From positions 4,836,001-4,900,000 of the forward strand of contig NZ_CP102826.1 in assembly GCF_025643595.1 (NCBI RefSeq): a stretch of 64,000 bases of DNA, given 5' to 3'. Below, piece after piece: positions 48,096 through 59,089 of this stretch. The notes under the pieces were generated by a model. That model searched no databases. It worked only from the letters and a program-made list of their open reading frames with translations, and was not told where the DNA came from. Each line of letters begins with the position of its first letter. Positions within the stretch are counted from its first letter, which is position 1. The DNA comes from Saccharopolyspora rosea (GTDB lineage Bacteria > Actinomycetota > Actinomycetes > Mycobacteriales > Pseudonocardiaceae). The position numbers and the translations under genes were made by a program.

Positions 48096-49163
48096 TCATT
48101 CCTCGAACAGCGTCGGCTGCGGTTCGCCCGGCGCGTGGTCGGGAGGCGTGAGGCCGACGTGCCGCCAGGCGGCCACCGTGGCGACGCGCCCGCGCGGCGT
48201 GCGGGCGAGCATCCCGGCCCTGACCAGGTACGGCTCGCAGACCTCCTCCACCGTGCTGGGTTCCTCGCCGACGGCCACGGCCAGCGTGGAGATCCCCACC
48301 GGGCCGCCGTGGAAGGAGCGCACCAGCGCGCCCAGGACCGCGCGGTCGAGCCGGTCCAGGCCGATCTCGTCGACGTCGTAGACCTCCAGCGCGGCCCGCG
48401 CCACCGCGCGGTCGACCGCACCGTCCGAGCGCACGTCCGCGTAGTCGCGGACGCGGCGCAGCAGGCGGTTGGCGATGCGCGGTGTGCCGCGCGAGCGCCG
48501 GGCGATCTCCACCGCGCCGTCGTCGCGCAGGTCGACGCCCAGGATCCCCGCCGAACGCCGCAGCACCAGCTCCAGCTCCTCCGGGGCGTAGAACTCCATG
48601 TGCGCGGTGAAGCCGAAGCGGTCGCGCAGCGGCCCGGTCAGCGCGCCGGACCGGGTGGTGGCGCCGACCAGGGTGAACGGCGCGATCTCCAGCGGGATGC
48701 TGGTCGCGCCCGGCCCCTTGCCGACCACCACGTCGACGCGGAAGTCCTCCATCGCCAGGTAGAGCATCTCCTCGGCCGGGCGGGCGATGCGGTGGATCTC
48801 GTCGATGAACAGCACGTCGCCCTCGGTGAGGTTGGACAGCATCGCCGCCAGGTCACCGGGGCGTTCCAGGGCGGGCCCGGAGGTGACCCGGATCGCCGCG
48901 CCCAACTCGGCGGCGATGATCATCGCCAGGCTGGTCTTGCCGAGGCCGGGCGGACCGGAGAACAGCACGTGGTCGGGCTGGTCGCCGCGCTTGAGCGCGC
49001 CGTGCAGCACCAGCTCCAGCTGTTCGCGGACGCGGGGCTGGCCGACGAACTCGGCCAGCTTGCGCGGTCGCAGCGTGGTCTCGACATCCTGATCGGCCGG
49101 TTGGCGGTGCGGGGTCAGCGCGACGCCGTCGCCACCCCAGCTCGCGTCCTGCTCGTCCATCAC
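48096..49163 (-). CDS. ruvB: Holliday junction branch migration helicase RuvB
   Basis: RuvB (355 residues) is the AAA+ motor of the RuvAB complex. Walker [10 protein letters not shown] (about residue 70), Walker B FIDEIHR, sensor [10 protein letters not shown] and the C-terminal winged helix (RTPRGR) are all present. GTG at 49163 or ATG at 49160 can start it; both have GAGGA close by. It follows ruvA by 7 bases. Confidence 0.96.
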   Translation of the reverse strand: MMDEQDASWGGDGVALTPHRQPADQDVETTLRPRKLAEFVGQPRVREQLELVLHGALKRGDQPDHVLFSGPPGLGKTSLAMIIAAELGAAIRVTSGPALERPGDLAAMLSNLTEGDVLFIDEIHRIARPAEEMLYLAMEDFRVDVVVGKGPGATSIPLEIAPFTLVGATTRSGALTGPLRDRFGFTAHMEFYAPEELELVLRRSAGILGVDLRDDGAVEIARRSRGTPRIANRLLRRVRDYADVRSDGAVDRAVARAALEVYDVDEIGLDRLDRAVLGALVRSFHGGPVGISTLAVAVGEEPSTVEEVCEPYLVRAGMLARTPRGRVATVAAWRHVGLTPPDHAPGEPQPTLFEE

Positions 49164-49170
49164 GGGGTCC

Positions 49171-49773
49171 TCACTTCGGTCCCAGCGCGGCCAGCGCCTG
49201 GCGCAGCACCGCCGAGGTGTCCAGCTCGCCGTCGGCGGAGGCCAGCACCGCCTCGACGCTCTGCTCGGCCTGCTTGGCGGAGAAGCCCAGGCTCACCAGC
49301 GCTTCGCTGACCTCGGTGCGGACCCGCCGGTGGTCGACGCCGGACTCCTGACCCCCGGCGGCGGTGCCCGCGACGACGCCGACCTTGTCGCGCAGTTCCA
49401 GGACCAGCCGTTCGGCGCTCTTGCGGCCGATGCCGGGCACCTGGGTGAGCACGGTGAGGTTGCCGTCGGCCAGGGCGTGGCAGAGCTGGTCGGGTTGCAG
49501 CACCGCGAGCACCGCGAGCGCCAGCCGGGGGCCGACGCCCGAGGCGGTCTGCAGCAGGCCGAACAGGTCGCGGGACTCGGCGTCGGCGAAGCCGTACAGG
49601 GTCATCGAGTCCTCGCGGACCACCAGCGACGTCCACAGCCGGGCCTCTTCGCCGCGGCGCAGCCCGGCCAGCGTCGCGGGGGTGGCGTGCACGGCGTAGC
49701 CCACGCCGCCGACCTCGATCACGGCGTGGTCGAGTCCGATGGACAGCACCGGACCGCGCACCGAAGCGATCAT
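49171..49773 (-). CDS. ruvA: Holliday junction binding protein RuvA
   Basis: RuvA (200 residues) binds four-way junctions and loads RuvB. It has the OB-fold (about 1-62), two helix-hairpin-helix motifs ([11 protein letters not shown] and [16 protein letters not shown]) and a C-terminal RuvB-binding domain. AGGAGGA before the ATG marks the start, which overlaps the ruvC stop by 4 bases. Confidence 0.95.
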   Translation of the reverse strand: MIASVRGPVLSIGLDHAVIEVGGVGYAVHATPATLAGLRRGEEARLWTSLVVREDSMTLYGFADAESRDLFGLLQTASGVGPRLALAVLAVLQPDQLCHALADGNLTVLTQVPGIGRKSAERLVLELRDKVGVVAGTAAGGQESGVDHRRVRTEVSEALVSLGFSAKQAEQSVEAVLASADGELDTSAVLRQALAALGPK

Positions 49774-50369
49774 CGCGGGAATCCTCCTGTTCTGGGCGCG
49801 GACCGCTGGGCGGCCTGCTGCGCGGCCTTCAGCTTGGCGCGGTGGTTGCGGGCGAGTTCGGCGGAGCGCGCCTGCGCCGCGGCCATCCGGTCGGCCATCG
49901 GGGCGCGCCACAGGTGGCACACCGCGAGCGCCAGGGCGTCGGCCGCGTCGGCGGGCTTGGGCGGGGCGGCGAGCCCGAGGATCTTGGTGATCATGGTGGT
50001 GACCTGGCGCTTGTCCGCCCGGCCGGACCCGCTGATGGCCGCCTTGACCTCGCTGGGGGTGTGGAAGGCCACCGGCAGGCCGCGGCGCGCGGCGGCCAGC
50101 GCCACGACCCCGGAGACCTGGGCGGTGCCCATCACGGTGCGGACGTTGTGCTGGCTGAACACCCGCTCGACGGCCACCACCTCAGGGCGGTGCTCGTCGA
50201 GCCAGCGCTCGACCTCGTCGGCGACGTCCCGCAGCCGCTCGGGCAGCTCGGCCTCCGGCGGGGTGCGGGCGACGCCCACCGCGACGCAGCCGACCTCGCG
50301 GCCCCGACCGCCGTCGACCACGCCGAGTCCGCACCGGGTCAGCCCCGGATCGACCCCGAGCACGCGCAC
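49770..50369 (-). CDS. ruvC: Holliday junction resolvase RuvC
   Basis: RuvC (199 residues) cuts Holliday junctions. The catalytic acids are in [12 protein letters not shown] (Asp7), AVERVF, and [12 protein letters not shown]. The C-terminal tail is longer and more basic than in E. coli. It is the first gene of ruvC-ruvA-ruvB and has an SOS box upstream. The start is GTG. Confidence 0.95.
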   Translation of the reverse strand: MRVLGVDPGLTRCGLGVVDGGRGREVGCVAVGVARTPPEAELPERLRDVADEVERWLDEHRPEVVAVERVFSQHNVRTVMGTAQVSGVVALAAARRGLPVAFHTPSEVKAAISGSGRADKRQVTTMITKILGLAAPPKPADAADALALAVCHLWRAPMADRMAAAQARSAELARNHRAKLKAAQQAAQRSAPRTGGFPR

Positions 50370-50392
50370 GTCGCCACCTGCCCCATTCCGCC

Positions 50393-50408
50393 GTGAACAT
50401 TCGTTCGA
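50393..50408. promoter_or_regulatory. LexA SOS box upstream of ruvCAB
   Basis: GTGAACATTCGTTCGA fits the actinobacterial/Bacillus-type SOS box GAAC-N4-GTTC. It lies 24-39 bases before the ruvC start codon. LexA control of ruvCAB is known in mycobacteria; here it is inferred from the site. Confidence 0.7.
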
Positions 50409-50476
50409 ACCCTATCGGACCCGATCGGACCGACCGGGCACCGACACGCACACCAGTCCACCGCGCGGGTGAACGG

Positions 50477-50986
50477 TCAGGGGCCGTCGGTACCGGGCGT
50501 CCAGCTCTCCGGTCGTCCGCTGGCGGTGAGCACCGGCTGGTACTCGGCGAAACCGCGCGGCGCGTCGTCCTGCCACGGGAACCTGTTGTCCCCCGGGCTG
50601 GAGGCGATCAGCTGCACCGCGGGGAAGTCGTCGCCGTCGTAGACCAGCACCGCGCTGCCGAGGAACTCCGGGTAGTGCTGCCGGGCGATCTTCTCGAAGG
50701 TGACCGGGCAACCGGCCAGGAAGCCCTCGTAGAGCTGCCCGGGCCGGAACCGCTCCCCGGCGGCCACCCGCTGCACGTAGGTCATGATCGCCGCGTTCGC
50801 CACGTCCTCGGGCAGGCCGATCGCGACGACCTCCGGTTTGCCGAACCGCCGCCAGGCGCCGACCGAGAAGGCGTACGGGGCGCCGCGCTCGTCGCCCGCC
50901 ACCTGCACCACCGCGGCGCCGTCCCGCTCCGCGGTGTTGACCAGCCACTTGCGCAGACTCTCATCCGTGTCGACCACGGCGGCCAT
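50477..50986 (-). CDS. DUF4262 family protein
   Basis: The 169-residue soluble protein has the DUF4262 pattern (AAVVQVAGDERGAPYAFSVGAWRRFGKPEVVAIGLP), with FRPGQLYEGFLAGCPVTFEKI and FPWQDD near the end. Function is unknown. The ATG at 50986 with GGGGAGA upstream gives the normal length. It stands alone between ruvC and the YebC-family gene. Confidence 0.8.
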   Translation of the reverse strand: MAAVVDTDESLRKWLVNTAERDGAAVVQVAGDERGAPYAFSVGAWRRFGKPEVVAIGLPEDVANAAIMTYVQRVAAGERFRPGQLYEGFLAGCPVTFEKIARQHYPEFLGSAVLVYDGDDFPAVQLIASSPGDNRFPWQDDAPRGFAEYQPVLTASGRPESWTPGTDGP

Positions 50987-51078
50987 TCTCCCCGCGCCCC
51001 GGGCCGCTCCGGCGGGCACCCGGGCACGCCACCGACGGCGACCGGACGGGGACCGCGGGTGGTCCCCCGGACGCAAAA

Positions 51079-51110
51079 GCCCCTCCCCGCACGAGGCCGC
51101 GGGGAGGGGC
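51079..51110 (-). terminator. Terminator after the YebC-family gene
   Basis: GCCCCTCCCCGC pairs perfectly with GCGGGGAGGGGC (12 bp, 8-base loop). On the minus strand it is followed by TTTTG, a classical rho-independent signal, 15 bases after the stop codon. Confidence 0.85.
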
Positions 51111-51124
51111 GGGGCAGGTCCGAG

Positions 51125-51874
51125 TCAGCCGACCTCGGCCATGACGTCGTCGCTCACGTCGAAGTTGGCGTAGACGTTCTGCACGTCGTCGCAGTCCTCA
51201 AGGGCGTCGATCAGCTTGAACACCTTGCGGGCCGCGTCGGCGTCGAGCGGGACGTTGACCGAGGCCAGGAAGTTCGTCTCGGCCGAGTCGTACTCGATGC
51301 CCGCGGCCTGCAGGGCCTTGCGGACGTCCACCAGGTCCGCCGGGTCGGTCAGGATCTCGTAGCTGTCGCCGAGGTCGTTGACCTCCTCGGCACCCGCGTC
51401 CAGCACGGCGCCGAGCACGTCCTCCTCGCTCAGGCCGTTCTTCGGCAGCAGCACGACACCCCTGCGGGTGAACAGGTAGGCCACCGAGCCGGCGTCGGCC
51501 ATCGAGCCGCCGTTGCGGGTCATCGCGGTGCGCACCTCGCCGGCGGCCCGGTTGCGGTTGTCTGTCAGGCACTCCACCAGGACCGCGACGCCGTTGGGCG
51601 CGTAGCCCTCGTACATGATCGTCTGGTACTCGGCGCCACCGGCTTCCTCGCCCGCGCCCCGCTTGCGGGCGCGCTCGATGTTGTCCTGCGGGACCGAGCT
51701 CTTGCGCGCCTTCTGGATGGCGTCGTACAGGGTCGGGTTGCCCTCCGGGTCTCCCCCGCCGGTCCGCGCGGCAACCTCAACGTTCTTGATCAGCTTCGCG
51801 AAGAGCTTGCCGCGCTTGGCGTCGAGGGCGGCCTTCTTGTGCTTGGTGGTGGCCCACTTGGAGTGGCCGCTCAT
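51125..51874 (-). CDS. YebC/PmpR family protein (TACO1-like)
   Basis: The 249-residue protein has the family start [25 protein letters not shown] and three domains with [10 protein letters not shown] and [15 protein letters not shown]. Family members were described as transcriptional regulators; recent work links YebC to translation through polyproline stretches. It stands between ruvC and pdxT, the usual order, and ends at a strong terminator. Confidence 0.93.
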   Translation of the reverse strand: MSGHSKWATTKHKKAALDAKRGKLFAKLIKNVEVAARTGGGDPEGNPTLYDAIQKARKSSVPQDNIERARKRGAGEEAGGAEYQTIMYEGYAPNGVAVLVECLTDNRNRAAGEVRTAMTRNGGSMADAGSVAYLFTRRGVVLLPKNGLSEEDVLGAVLDAGAEEVNDLGDSYEILTDPADLVDVRKALQAAGIEYDSAETNFLASVNVPLDADAARKVFKLIDALEDCDDVQNVYANFDVSDDVMAEVG

Positions 51875-51913
51875 CTCTCCTCCGTCTTCCTACGACCGCG
51901 CCGCGGTCTGCCG

Positions 51914-52555
51914 TCAGTGCGCGCGGACGATCTGCACGAAATAGCGGTGCACGCGTTCGTCACCGCGCACCAGCTCCGGGTGGAACGAGGTGGCGAACAC
52001 CGGTCCCTGCTGAACCGCGACGATCCTACCGGCGGCGCCGTCCTGCGCCGTGTCGTCCGGTACGGCGGCCAGCACCCGCACGTCCGAACCCACCTTCTCC
52101 ACCCAGGGCGCGCGGATGAACACCGCGTGGACCGGGCCGCCGTCGACGCCGGTGAAATCCAGGTCGGTCTCGAAGGAGTCGACCTGGCGGCCGAAGGCGT
52201 TGCGCCGCACCACCACGTCGAGCGCGCCGAACGGGCGCACCGCGGGCGCGCCGGACGCGGGTCGGTCCTCGTCGGCGACCGCGCCGGACAGCATGATCAT
52301 GCCCGCGCAGGAGCCGTAGGCGGGCATGCCGTCGACCAGCCGCTGGCGCAACGGCTCGTACAGGTCGAACACGTCGAGCAGCCGGGTCATCGTGGTGGAC
52401 TCGCCCCCGGGCAGCACGAGGCCGTGCACCGCGGCGAGTTCCTCCGGTCGGCGGACCGGCCGGGCGTCGGCCCCGCTGCGCTCCAGCGCGGCGAGGTGTT
52501 CGGCCACGCCGCCCTGCAGGGCGAGGACTCCGATCACGGGTCGAGCAGTCGTCAC
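51914..52555 (-). CDS. pdxT: Pyridoxal 5'-phosphate synthase glutaminase subunit PdxT
   Basis: PdxT (213 residues) hydrolyses glutamine and feeds ammonia to PdxS. The triad is visible as Cys83 (YGSCAGM) and the His and Glu of FHPELV, and GESTTM forms the oxyanion region. The GTG at 52555 overlaps the stop codon of the amino-acid permease (GTGA). In most genomes pdxT is directly after pdxS; here a 3-kb insert separates them. Confidence 0.95.
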   Translation of the reverse strand: MTTARPVIGVLALQGGVAEHLAALERSGADARPVRRPEELAAVHGLVLPGGESTTMTRLLDVFDLYEPLRQRLVDGMPAYGSCAGMIMLSGAVADEDRPASGAPAVRPFGALDVVVRRNAFGRQVDSFETDLDFTGVDGGPVHAVFIRAPWVEKVGSDVRVLAAVPDDTAQDGAAGRIVAVQQGPVFATSFHPELVRGDERVHRYFVQIVRAH

Positions 52556-53979
52556 GTCTCCGATTGTCCTGCACCGGCGCGCGGGCGCGAAGCCCGGGAC
52601 CGCACCGCCCACCAACCGACCGCCAGCGCCAGCAGCACGACCGGCACGGCGTAGAACGAGGCGCGCACCGCCGTCTCGTCGGAGAACGCGGCCAGCACCA
52701 CGATCAACACCAGGAACGCCAGCACCACCCGGTTCGTCCAGGGCGAACCGGGCATCCGGTAGGACGGCCGCACCAGCTCGCCGTGCAGCGCTCGGCGGCG
52801 CAGCCGGGCCTGGGCCACCAGCAGCGCGGCCCAGGTGGCGATGATGCCGAGGGAGGCGATCGAGGTGGCGATGTCGAAGGCGTCCTTGGGGACGACGTAG
52901 TTGAGCACCACGCCGACGAGGAACACCGCGCCGGTGAACAGGACCGCGCCGTAGGGGGCGCGCCGGGAGTTCATCCGCTCGGTGAACGCGGGCGCCTCGC
53001 CGCGCCGGGCCAGCGAGCGCAGGATCCGTCCGGTCGAGTACAGCCCGGAGTTGCAGCTGGACAGCGCCGCGGTCAGGACCACGAAGTTCATCACGTCCCC
53101 GGCCCACGGGATGCCGATGCTGGAGAACACCGTGACGAACGGGCTCTGCTCGCCGCTGTAGGCGGTCCACGGCAGCACCATCGCCAGCAGCACGACGGCG
53201 CCGAGGTAGAACACGGCGATGCGCCACACCACGCCGTTGATGGCCCGGGGCATGACCTTGCCGGGATCCCGCGTCTCCCCCGCTGCGATGCCGACCATCT
53301 CGATGGAGGCGTAGGCGAACATCACGCCCTGCATGCTCATCAGGACCACGGGCAGCCCGGTGGGCATGAAGCCGCCGTGGTCGACGAGGTTGTGCGGCCC
53401 CGCCGTGGTGCCGGCGACGCCCGCGCCGGTGAGCACCAGCCAGACTCCGACGACGAGGAAGCAGACGATCGCCAGCACCTTGATGACGGAGAACCAGAAC
53501 TCCAGCTCGCCGAACAGCTTCACCGACAGCAGGTTCACCACGAGCAGTGCGACCAGGCAGATCAGCGCGGTGAGCCACTGCGGGAAGTGCGGGAACCACT
53601 TGCCGACGTAGATCCCGGCGGCGGTGATCTCGGCGATGCCCGAGCCCGCCCAGTTCAGGAAGTACAGCCACCCGGCGGCGAAGCCCGCCCACGGGCCGAT
53701 GAACTCGCGCGCGTACTCCACGAAGCTGCCCGCGACCGGGCGGTGCACGACGAGTTCGCCGAGGGCGCGCATCACGAAGAACGCGGCGACGCCGCACAGC
53801 AGGTAGGACACCACGAGGGCGGGCCCGGCCTGGGCCATCCGGCCGCCGACTCCGAGGAACAGGCCGACGCCGATCGCGCCGCCCATCGCGATCATCTGCA
53901 CCTGGCGGTTGCCCAGGCCCTTGGCGTAGCCCTCGTCGACGGCCCGGTCGCGGGTGGGCGAGTCGGGTGTCGTGACCAT
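52552..53979 (-). CDS. APC-family amino-acid permease
   Basis: This 475-residue permease of the amino acid-polyamine-organocation family has about twelve membrane segments. The family start [20 protein letters not shown] and the conserved [19 protein letters not shown] match amino-acid permeases of the AnsP/GabP/ProY type. The exact substrate is unknown. Its stop overlaps pdxT, so it is coupled to pyridoxal phosphate supply. Confidence 0.88.
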   Translation of the reverse strand: MVTTPDSPTRDRAVDEGYAKGLGNRQVQMIAMGGAIGVGLFLGVGGRMAQAGPALVVSYLLCGVAAFFVMRALGELVVHRPVAGSFVEYAREFIGPWAGFAAGWLYFLNWAGSGIAEITAAGIYVGKWFPHFPQWLTALICLVALLVVNLLSVKLFGELEFWFSVIKVLAIVCFLVVGVWLVLTGAGVAGTTAGPHNLVDHGGFMPTGLPVVLMSMQGVMFAYASIEMVGIAAGETRDPGKVMPRAINGVVWRIAVFYLGAVVLLAMVLPWTAYSGEQSPFVTVFSSIGIPWAGDVMNFVVLTAALSSCNSGLYSTGRILRSLARRGEAPAFTERMNSRRAPYGAVLFTGAVFLVGVVLNYVVPKDAFDIATSIASLGIIATWAALLVAQARLRRRALHGELVRPSYRMPGSPWTNRVVLAFLVLIVVLAAFSDETAVRASFYAVPVVLLALAVGWWAVRSRASRPRAGAGQSET

Positions 53980-54107
53980 CTGGATGGCCTCCCCTGGTGG
54001 GAACCGGGATCACCGGTTCTGTGCCGGCGATGGCGCGATGTCGTGCACGCGGTCACGCGCACCTTAAACGGCTACTCCGAACGGGCTACATCCGGGTTAA
54101 CGACCGC

Positions 54108-54410
54108 TCACCCCGCGAGCCGCAGCAGCGCGGTGACCGCCGCCGCGGCGACGACCACGACGACGAACGGGGCCCGCCGCCAGGCGAGCACCCCGCCGAC
54201 CGCGACCCCGGCGAGCCGGGCCCAGCCGGCGAACCCGCCGTCCTCGTAGAGCGCCTCGGTCGACACGAACGCACCGAGCAGCACGATCGCGGCGACGGAC
54301 ATCAACTGCTCCCAGCGCGGCGAGATCCGGACCCGGCCGCGCAGCAGCGGACCGGCCAGGCGCATCGCGTACGTCCCGGCGGCCAGCGCGAGCATCACGC
54401 CGACGGTCAT
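54108..54410 (-). CDS. azlD: AzlD-type branched-chain amino-acid export subunit
   Basis: The 100-residue membrane protein has four hydrophobic segments (GVMLALAAGTYAMRLAG, SVAAIVLLGAFVSTEAL, RLAGVAVGGVLAWR, FVVVVVAAAAVTALLRLAG). AzlD works with AzlC in branched-chain amino-acid export. Its ATG overlaps the azlC stop (ATGA). Confidence 0.85.
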   Translation of the reverse strand: MTVGVMLALAAGTYAMRLAGPLLRGRVRISPRWEQLMSVAAIVLLGAFVSTEALYEDGGFAGWARLAGVAVGGVLAWRRAPFVVVVVAAAAVTALLRLAG

Positions 54411-55159
54411 CGCGCCCCCTCCTCGCGGTCCTTCGGCAGCGGCAGGGCGGCGGCCAGGCCGACCAGACCCGCCACCACCGGCAGCCCGGCGGGCAGCAGC
54501 GGCGTGGTGGCGACCGCGACGAGCGCGCCGAGCGCGACGGCGCGCAGCGTCCGGAACTCGCGCAGCGACGGCATGATCAGCGCGAGCAGCGCGGCGGGCA
54601 TCGCGGCGTCGAGGCCGAAGGCGGCGGGATCGCCGAGCCCCTCTCCGAGCAGGCCGCCGAGGAACACCGACGGGACCCAGGCGCAGTACAGCGCGACGCC
54701 GGTCAGCCAGAACGCGCGCCTGCGCTCGGCGACGTCGTCCTGCGCCAGCGCGAACGCGACCGACTCGTCGACCATGAGGTGGGCGCCGACCAGCAACGAA
54801 CTCCAGCGGCGCGCAGCGCCTCGGTGGGGGGTGGTGGCCGGGCGACGGGGGCCGGCCTGGCCGAGCAGACCGCCGATCGCCAGGCCGAACGGGAAGTGCC
54901 GCGCGTTGAGCATCAGGCCGCTGAGCACCGCCATGACCGGCGCCGCTCCGGAGGTCACCAGCCCGATGACCATGAACTCCGAGCCACCGGCGAACACCAC
55001 GGCGCTGGTGAGCGCGGCGAGCCAGAGCGGGACGCCCTTGCTGACGGCGATGGCTCCGAGCGAGGCCCCGACGATGGCCATCGCCACCGACATCGACAGC
55101 ACGTCGCGCACCAGCGCATCTCGCCAGAATCCGACTCGCGTTCGCTCGACCGTACTCAC
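54407..55159 (-). CDS. azlC: AzlC-type branched-chain amino-acid exporter
   Basis: AzlC (250 residues) has the family region FAGGSEFMVIGLV and LNARHFPFGLAIG, with LVGAHLMVDESVAFAL later. A basic insert after residue 150 (GQAGPRRPATTPHRGAARRW) is not usual. The GTG start faces the XRE-cupin regulator across 69 bases. The pair probably exports Leu/Ile/Val-like compounds. Confidence 0.85.
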   Translation of the reverse strand: MSTVERTRVGFWRDALVRDVLSMSVAMAIVGASLGAIAVSKGVPLWLAALTSAVVFAGGSEFMVIGLVTSGAAPVMAVLSGLMLNARHFPFGLAIGGLLGQAGPRRPATTPHRGAARRWSSLLVGAHLMVDESVAFALAQDDVAERRRAFWLTGVALYCAWVPSVFLGGLLGEGLGDPAAFGLDAAMPAALLALIMPSLREFRTLRAVALGALVAVATTPLLPAGLPVVAGLVGLAAALPLPKDREEGAR

Positions 55160-55176
55160 GTTCGTTATCGTGAACA

Positions 55177-55191
55177 GAACAGGTCGTGTTC
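55177..55191. promoter_or_regulatory. Candidate operator between azlC and the XRE-cupin gene
   Basis: GAACAGGTCGTGTTC is an inverted repeat (GAACA/TGTTC, 5-base centre) in the 69-base divergent promoter. It is a likely binding site for the adjacent XRE-cupin regulator. Confidence 0.45.
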
Positions 55192-55228
55192 GTCAAACCG
55201 AATACGAAGACCGACGGAGCGAACAGCC

Positions 55229-55801
55229 ATGAGTGAGACCGAGAACACCCCGGCCCCACCGCCGCTGGAGATCATCGCGGTGTCCCTGCGCCGCGAACGC
55301 GAGCGCGCCGGACTGACCCTGACCGAGCTGGCCAAGCGCGCCGGGATCGCCAAGTCCACGCTCTCCCAGCTGGAGTCCGGGACCGGCAACCCCAGCGTCG
55401 AGACGCTGTGGGCGCTGGGCGTGGCGCTCGGGGTGCCGTTCAGCAGGCTCGTCGACCCGCCCACCCCGCAGGTGCGGGTGATCCGGTCCGGGCAGGTGCC
55501 GATGGTGCGGTCCGAGCAGTCGCCCTACGCCGCCGCGCTGCTGTCGTCGTGCCCCTCGGGCGCCCGCCGCGACCTCTACGTCCTCGAACTCGAACCCGGC
55601 GGCAGGCGGCAGGCCGACGCCCACATCCCGGGCACCGTGGAGCACGTCGTGGTCACCGCCGGACGGCTGTCCGCCGGCCCGGCCGACAGCCCCGTGGACC
55701 TCTCCGTCGGCGACTACGTCTCCTTCTCCGGCGACGTCCCGCACTGCTACGAGGCCCTGGAACCCGGCACCACGGCGGTGCTGGTCATGGAACACGTGTG
55801 A
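55229..55801 (+). CDS. XRE-cupin transcriptional regulator
   Basis: This 190-residue regulator has an N-terminal XRE HTH (about 15-75, AGLTLTELAKRAGIAKSTLSQLE) and a C-terminal cupin (about 95-188) with HIPGTVEHVVVTAGRL and DYVSFSGDVPHCYEAL. The ATG at 55229 has CGGAG upstream. It is divergent from azlCD, the usual partner of such regulators. Confidence 0.9.
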   Translation: MSETENTPAPPPLEIIAVSLRRERERAGLTLTELAKRAGIAKSTLSQLESGTGNPSVETLWALGVALGVPFSRLVDPPTPQVRVIRSGQVPMVRSEQSPYAAALLSSCPSGARRDLYVLELEPGGRRQADAHIPGTVEHVVVTAGRLSAGPADSPVDLSVGDYVSFSGDVPHCYEALEPGTTAVLVMEHV

Positions 55802-55829
55802 GGGGCGCCCCGACCTCGGGACGCCCCTC
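55800..55829. terminator. Terminator between the XRE-cupin gene and pdxS
   Basis: GAGGGGCG pairs with CGCCCCTC, with an inner CCCGA/TCGGG, starting in the stop codon of the regulator gene. It serves the convergent pdxS as well. Confidence 0.65.
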
Positions 55830-55853
55830 GCACCGCGGATCGCCTACCGCACC

Positions 55854-56765
<912 letters not shown>

Positions 56766-56957
56766 CTGCGACCTTCCTCTAGTCGGAGTCGTTCCACCGT
56801 TCAGCCTAGGGCCGAACTGGACCATCGACACGGTCCACTGAACCGCTTTTCCGGTAGTCCACTCGCGGACCCCGACATGCGCCCTTGCACGACCCCGACA
56901 CCAGGTGTGTGATCGGTGACACACAGCAGCGGGGGACTAGTCGCGCAGGGAGCACTC

Positions 56958-59072
56958 ATGGGCAGCAAACAGACCGGCGCGGTGGGAGGGCAGGCCGTAC
57001 CGGCTCCCTCGAATCCGGCCGAGATCCGCAACGTCGTCCTCGTCGGCCCCTCGGCGTCCGGCAAGACGACCCTGGTCGAGGCACTGCTGGCGGCCACCTC
57101 GACGATTCCCAGGGCCGGCGCGGTCACCGAGGGGACGACGGTGTGCGACCACGAACCGGCCGCCGTCGAGCAGCAGCGGTCCATCGGACTGGCCGTGGCC
57201 CCGGTGCGGCACGGCGACGTCAAGATCAACCTGATCGACACGCCCGGCTACGCCGATTTCGTCGGCGAACTGCGCGCCGGGCTGCGCGCGGCGGACGCGG
57301 CCCTGTTCGTGATCGCCGCCGCGGAGGGCGTCGACGCCGCCACCCGGGCCATCTGGCACGAGTGCGCCGCGGTCGGCATGCCGCGCGGCGTGGTGATCGC
57401 CCGCCTGGACCAGCCGCGCGCCGACCACGACTTCGCCCTGGAATCCTGCCGGGACGCCTTCGGAGACGGGGTGCTGCCCCTGTACCTGCCCAAGCGCGAC
57501 GCGAACGGCGAGGTCGACGGCCTGGTCGGGCTCATCACCGGCAGCGTGCACGACTCCTCGGGCACCAGCCCGGCCGACGAGGCGCTGCGGGAACGCATCG
57601 GTGGTCCGCGCGGCGAGCTGATCGAGGCGATCATCGCCGAGAGCGAGGACGAGTCGCTGATGGACCGCTACCTGGCCGGGGAGGAGATCGACGAGAGCAC
57701 GCTGATCGCCGACCTGGAGACCGCGGTGGCCCGCGGTGGGCTGCACCCGGTGGTGCCGGTGTGCGCGGCGCGCGGCGTCGGCATCCGCGAGGTGCTGGAC
57801 GGCATCGCGCGCGGTTTCCCGTCCCCGCTGGAACACGCGCTGCCGGAGGTGACCGACCCGCAGGGCCGCAACCCCCGTCGGCTCTCCCCCGACCCGGAGG
57901 GTCCGCTCGCGGCCGAGGTGGTGCACACCTCGGTCGATTCCTACGTGGGCCGGGTTTCGCTGGCCCGGGTCTTCTCCGGGACGCTGCGCCCGGAAGGGCC
58001 GGTGCACGTGTCCGGGCACGGCATGGCCGATCGCGGGCACCCCGACCACGACGAGGACGAGCGCGTCGCCCACCTGTACTCGCCGCTGGGCGCGACGCTG
58101 CGCGAGATGCCGCACTGCGTCGCCGGGGACCTGTGCGCGCTGACCAAGATCGGTTCGGCGGAGACCGGCGACACGCTGTCCGACCCGTCGGATCCGCTGC
58201 TGCTGCAACCCTGGCCGATGCCGGAACCGCTGCTGCCGGTCGCGGTCACCGCGCACACCCGCAGCGACGAGGACGCGTTGGCGCGCAACCTCAACCGGCT
58301 CATCGCCGCCGACCCCAGCCTGCGGCTGGAACGCGACAGCGAGACGCACCAGCTCGTGCTGTGGTGCATGGGCGAGGCGCACGCCGACGTCGTCCTGCAG
58401 CGGCTGCGGGAGGGCGGCGCCGAGGTGGACACCGAGCCGGTGCGGGTGGCGCTGCGGCAGACCTTCGCCCAGCCCGCCAAGGGCCACGGCCGGCACATCA
58501 AGCAGTCCGGTGGGCACGGCCAGTACGCGGTGTGCGACATCGAGGTCGAGCCGCTGCCCCGGGGATCGGGGATCGAGTTCACCGAGCGCGTGGTCGGCGG
58601 CGCGGTGCCGCGGCAGTTCATCCCGAGCGTGGAGAAGGGCGTGCGCGCCCAGCTGGAGAGGGGCGTGCACGAGGGAATCCCGCTGGTCGACCTGCGGGTG
58701 ACGCTGGTGGACGGCAAGGCGCACAGCGTCGACTCCTCCGACGCGGCCTTCCAGGCCGCCGGAGCGCTGGCGCTCAAGGCAGCGGCCGAGCAGGCCGGGC
58801 TGGTGACGCTGGAGCCGGTCGACGCGGTCGCGGTGCACATCCCGGACGAGCACCTCGGTGCGGTGCTCGGCGACCTGTCCAGCCGGCGCGGCAAGGTCGT
58901 GGGCACCGAACCCGAGGACGGCGGCTGGACCGTGGTGCGCGCGCACGTGCCCGCCAGCGAGCTGGTGCGCTACGCGATCAACGTGCGCTCGCTGAGCTCC
59001 GGCAGCGCGAGCTTCACCCGCCACTTCGAGAGCTACGAACCGATGCCGGAGGCACTGGTCCACCAGAAGTGA
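56958..59072 (+). CDS. EF-G-like translation factor (EF-G2/FusA2-type)
   Basis: The 704-residue GTPase has the EF-G domain order. G1 is GPSASGKTTL (about 30) and G3 is DTPGYADF (about 94). The G4 motif normally reads NKxD but is ARLD here (about 148), and the switch-I region is shortened (RSIGLAV). Domains II-V follow, with GHGRHIKQSGGHGQYAV in domain IV. It resembles mycobacterial FusA2, not the essential EF-G. The exact job is unknown. ATG with GGGAG six bases upstream. Confidence 0.85.
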   Translation: MGSKQTGAVGGQAVPAPSNPAEIRNVVLVGPSASGKTTLVEALLAATSTIPRAGAVTEGTTVCDHEPAAVEQQRSIGLAVAPVRHGDVKINLIDTPGYADFVGELRAGLRAADAALFVIAAAEGVDAATRAIWHECAAVGMPRGVVIARLDQPRADHDFALESCRDAFGDGVLPLYLPKRDANGEVDGLVGLITGSVHDSSGTSPADEALRERIGGPRGELIEAIIAESEDESLMDRYLAGEEIDESTLIADLETAVARGGLHPVVPVCAARGVGIREVLDGIARGFPSPLEHALPEVTDPQGRNPRRLSPDPEGPLAAEVVHTSVDSYVGRVSLARVFSGTLRPEGPVHVSGHGMADRGHPDHDEDERVAHLYSPLGATLREMPHCVAGDLCALTKIGSAETGDTLSDPSDPLLLQPWPMPEPLLPVAVTAHTRSDEDALARNLNRLIAADPSLRLERDSETHQLVLWCMGEAHADVVLQRLREGGAEVDTEPVRVALRQTFAQPAKGHGRHIKQSGGHGQYAVCDIEVEPLPRGSGIEFTERVVGGAVPRQFIPSVEKGVRAQLERGVHEGIPLVDLRVTLVDGKAHSVDSSDAAFQAAGALALKAAAEQAGLVTLEPVDAVAVHIPDEHLGAVLGDLSSRRGKVVGTEPEDGGWTVVRAHVPASELVRYAINVRSLSSGSASFTRHFESYEPMPEALVHQK

Positions 59073-59089
59073 CGGCCGGGGCGCCCCCA

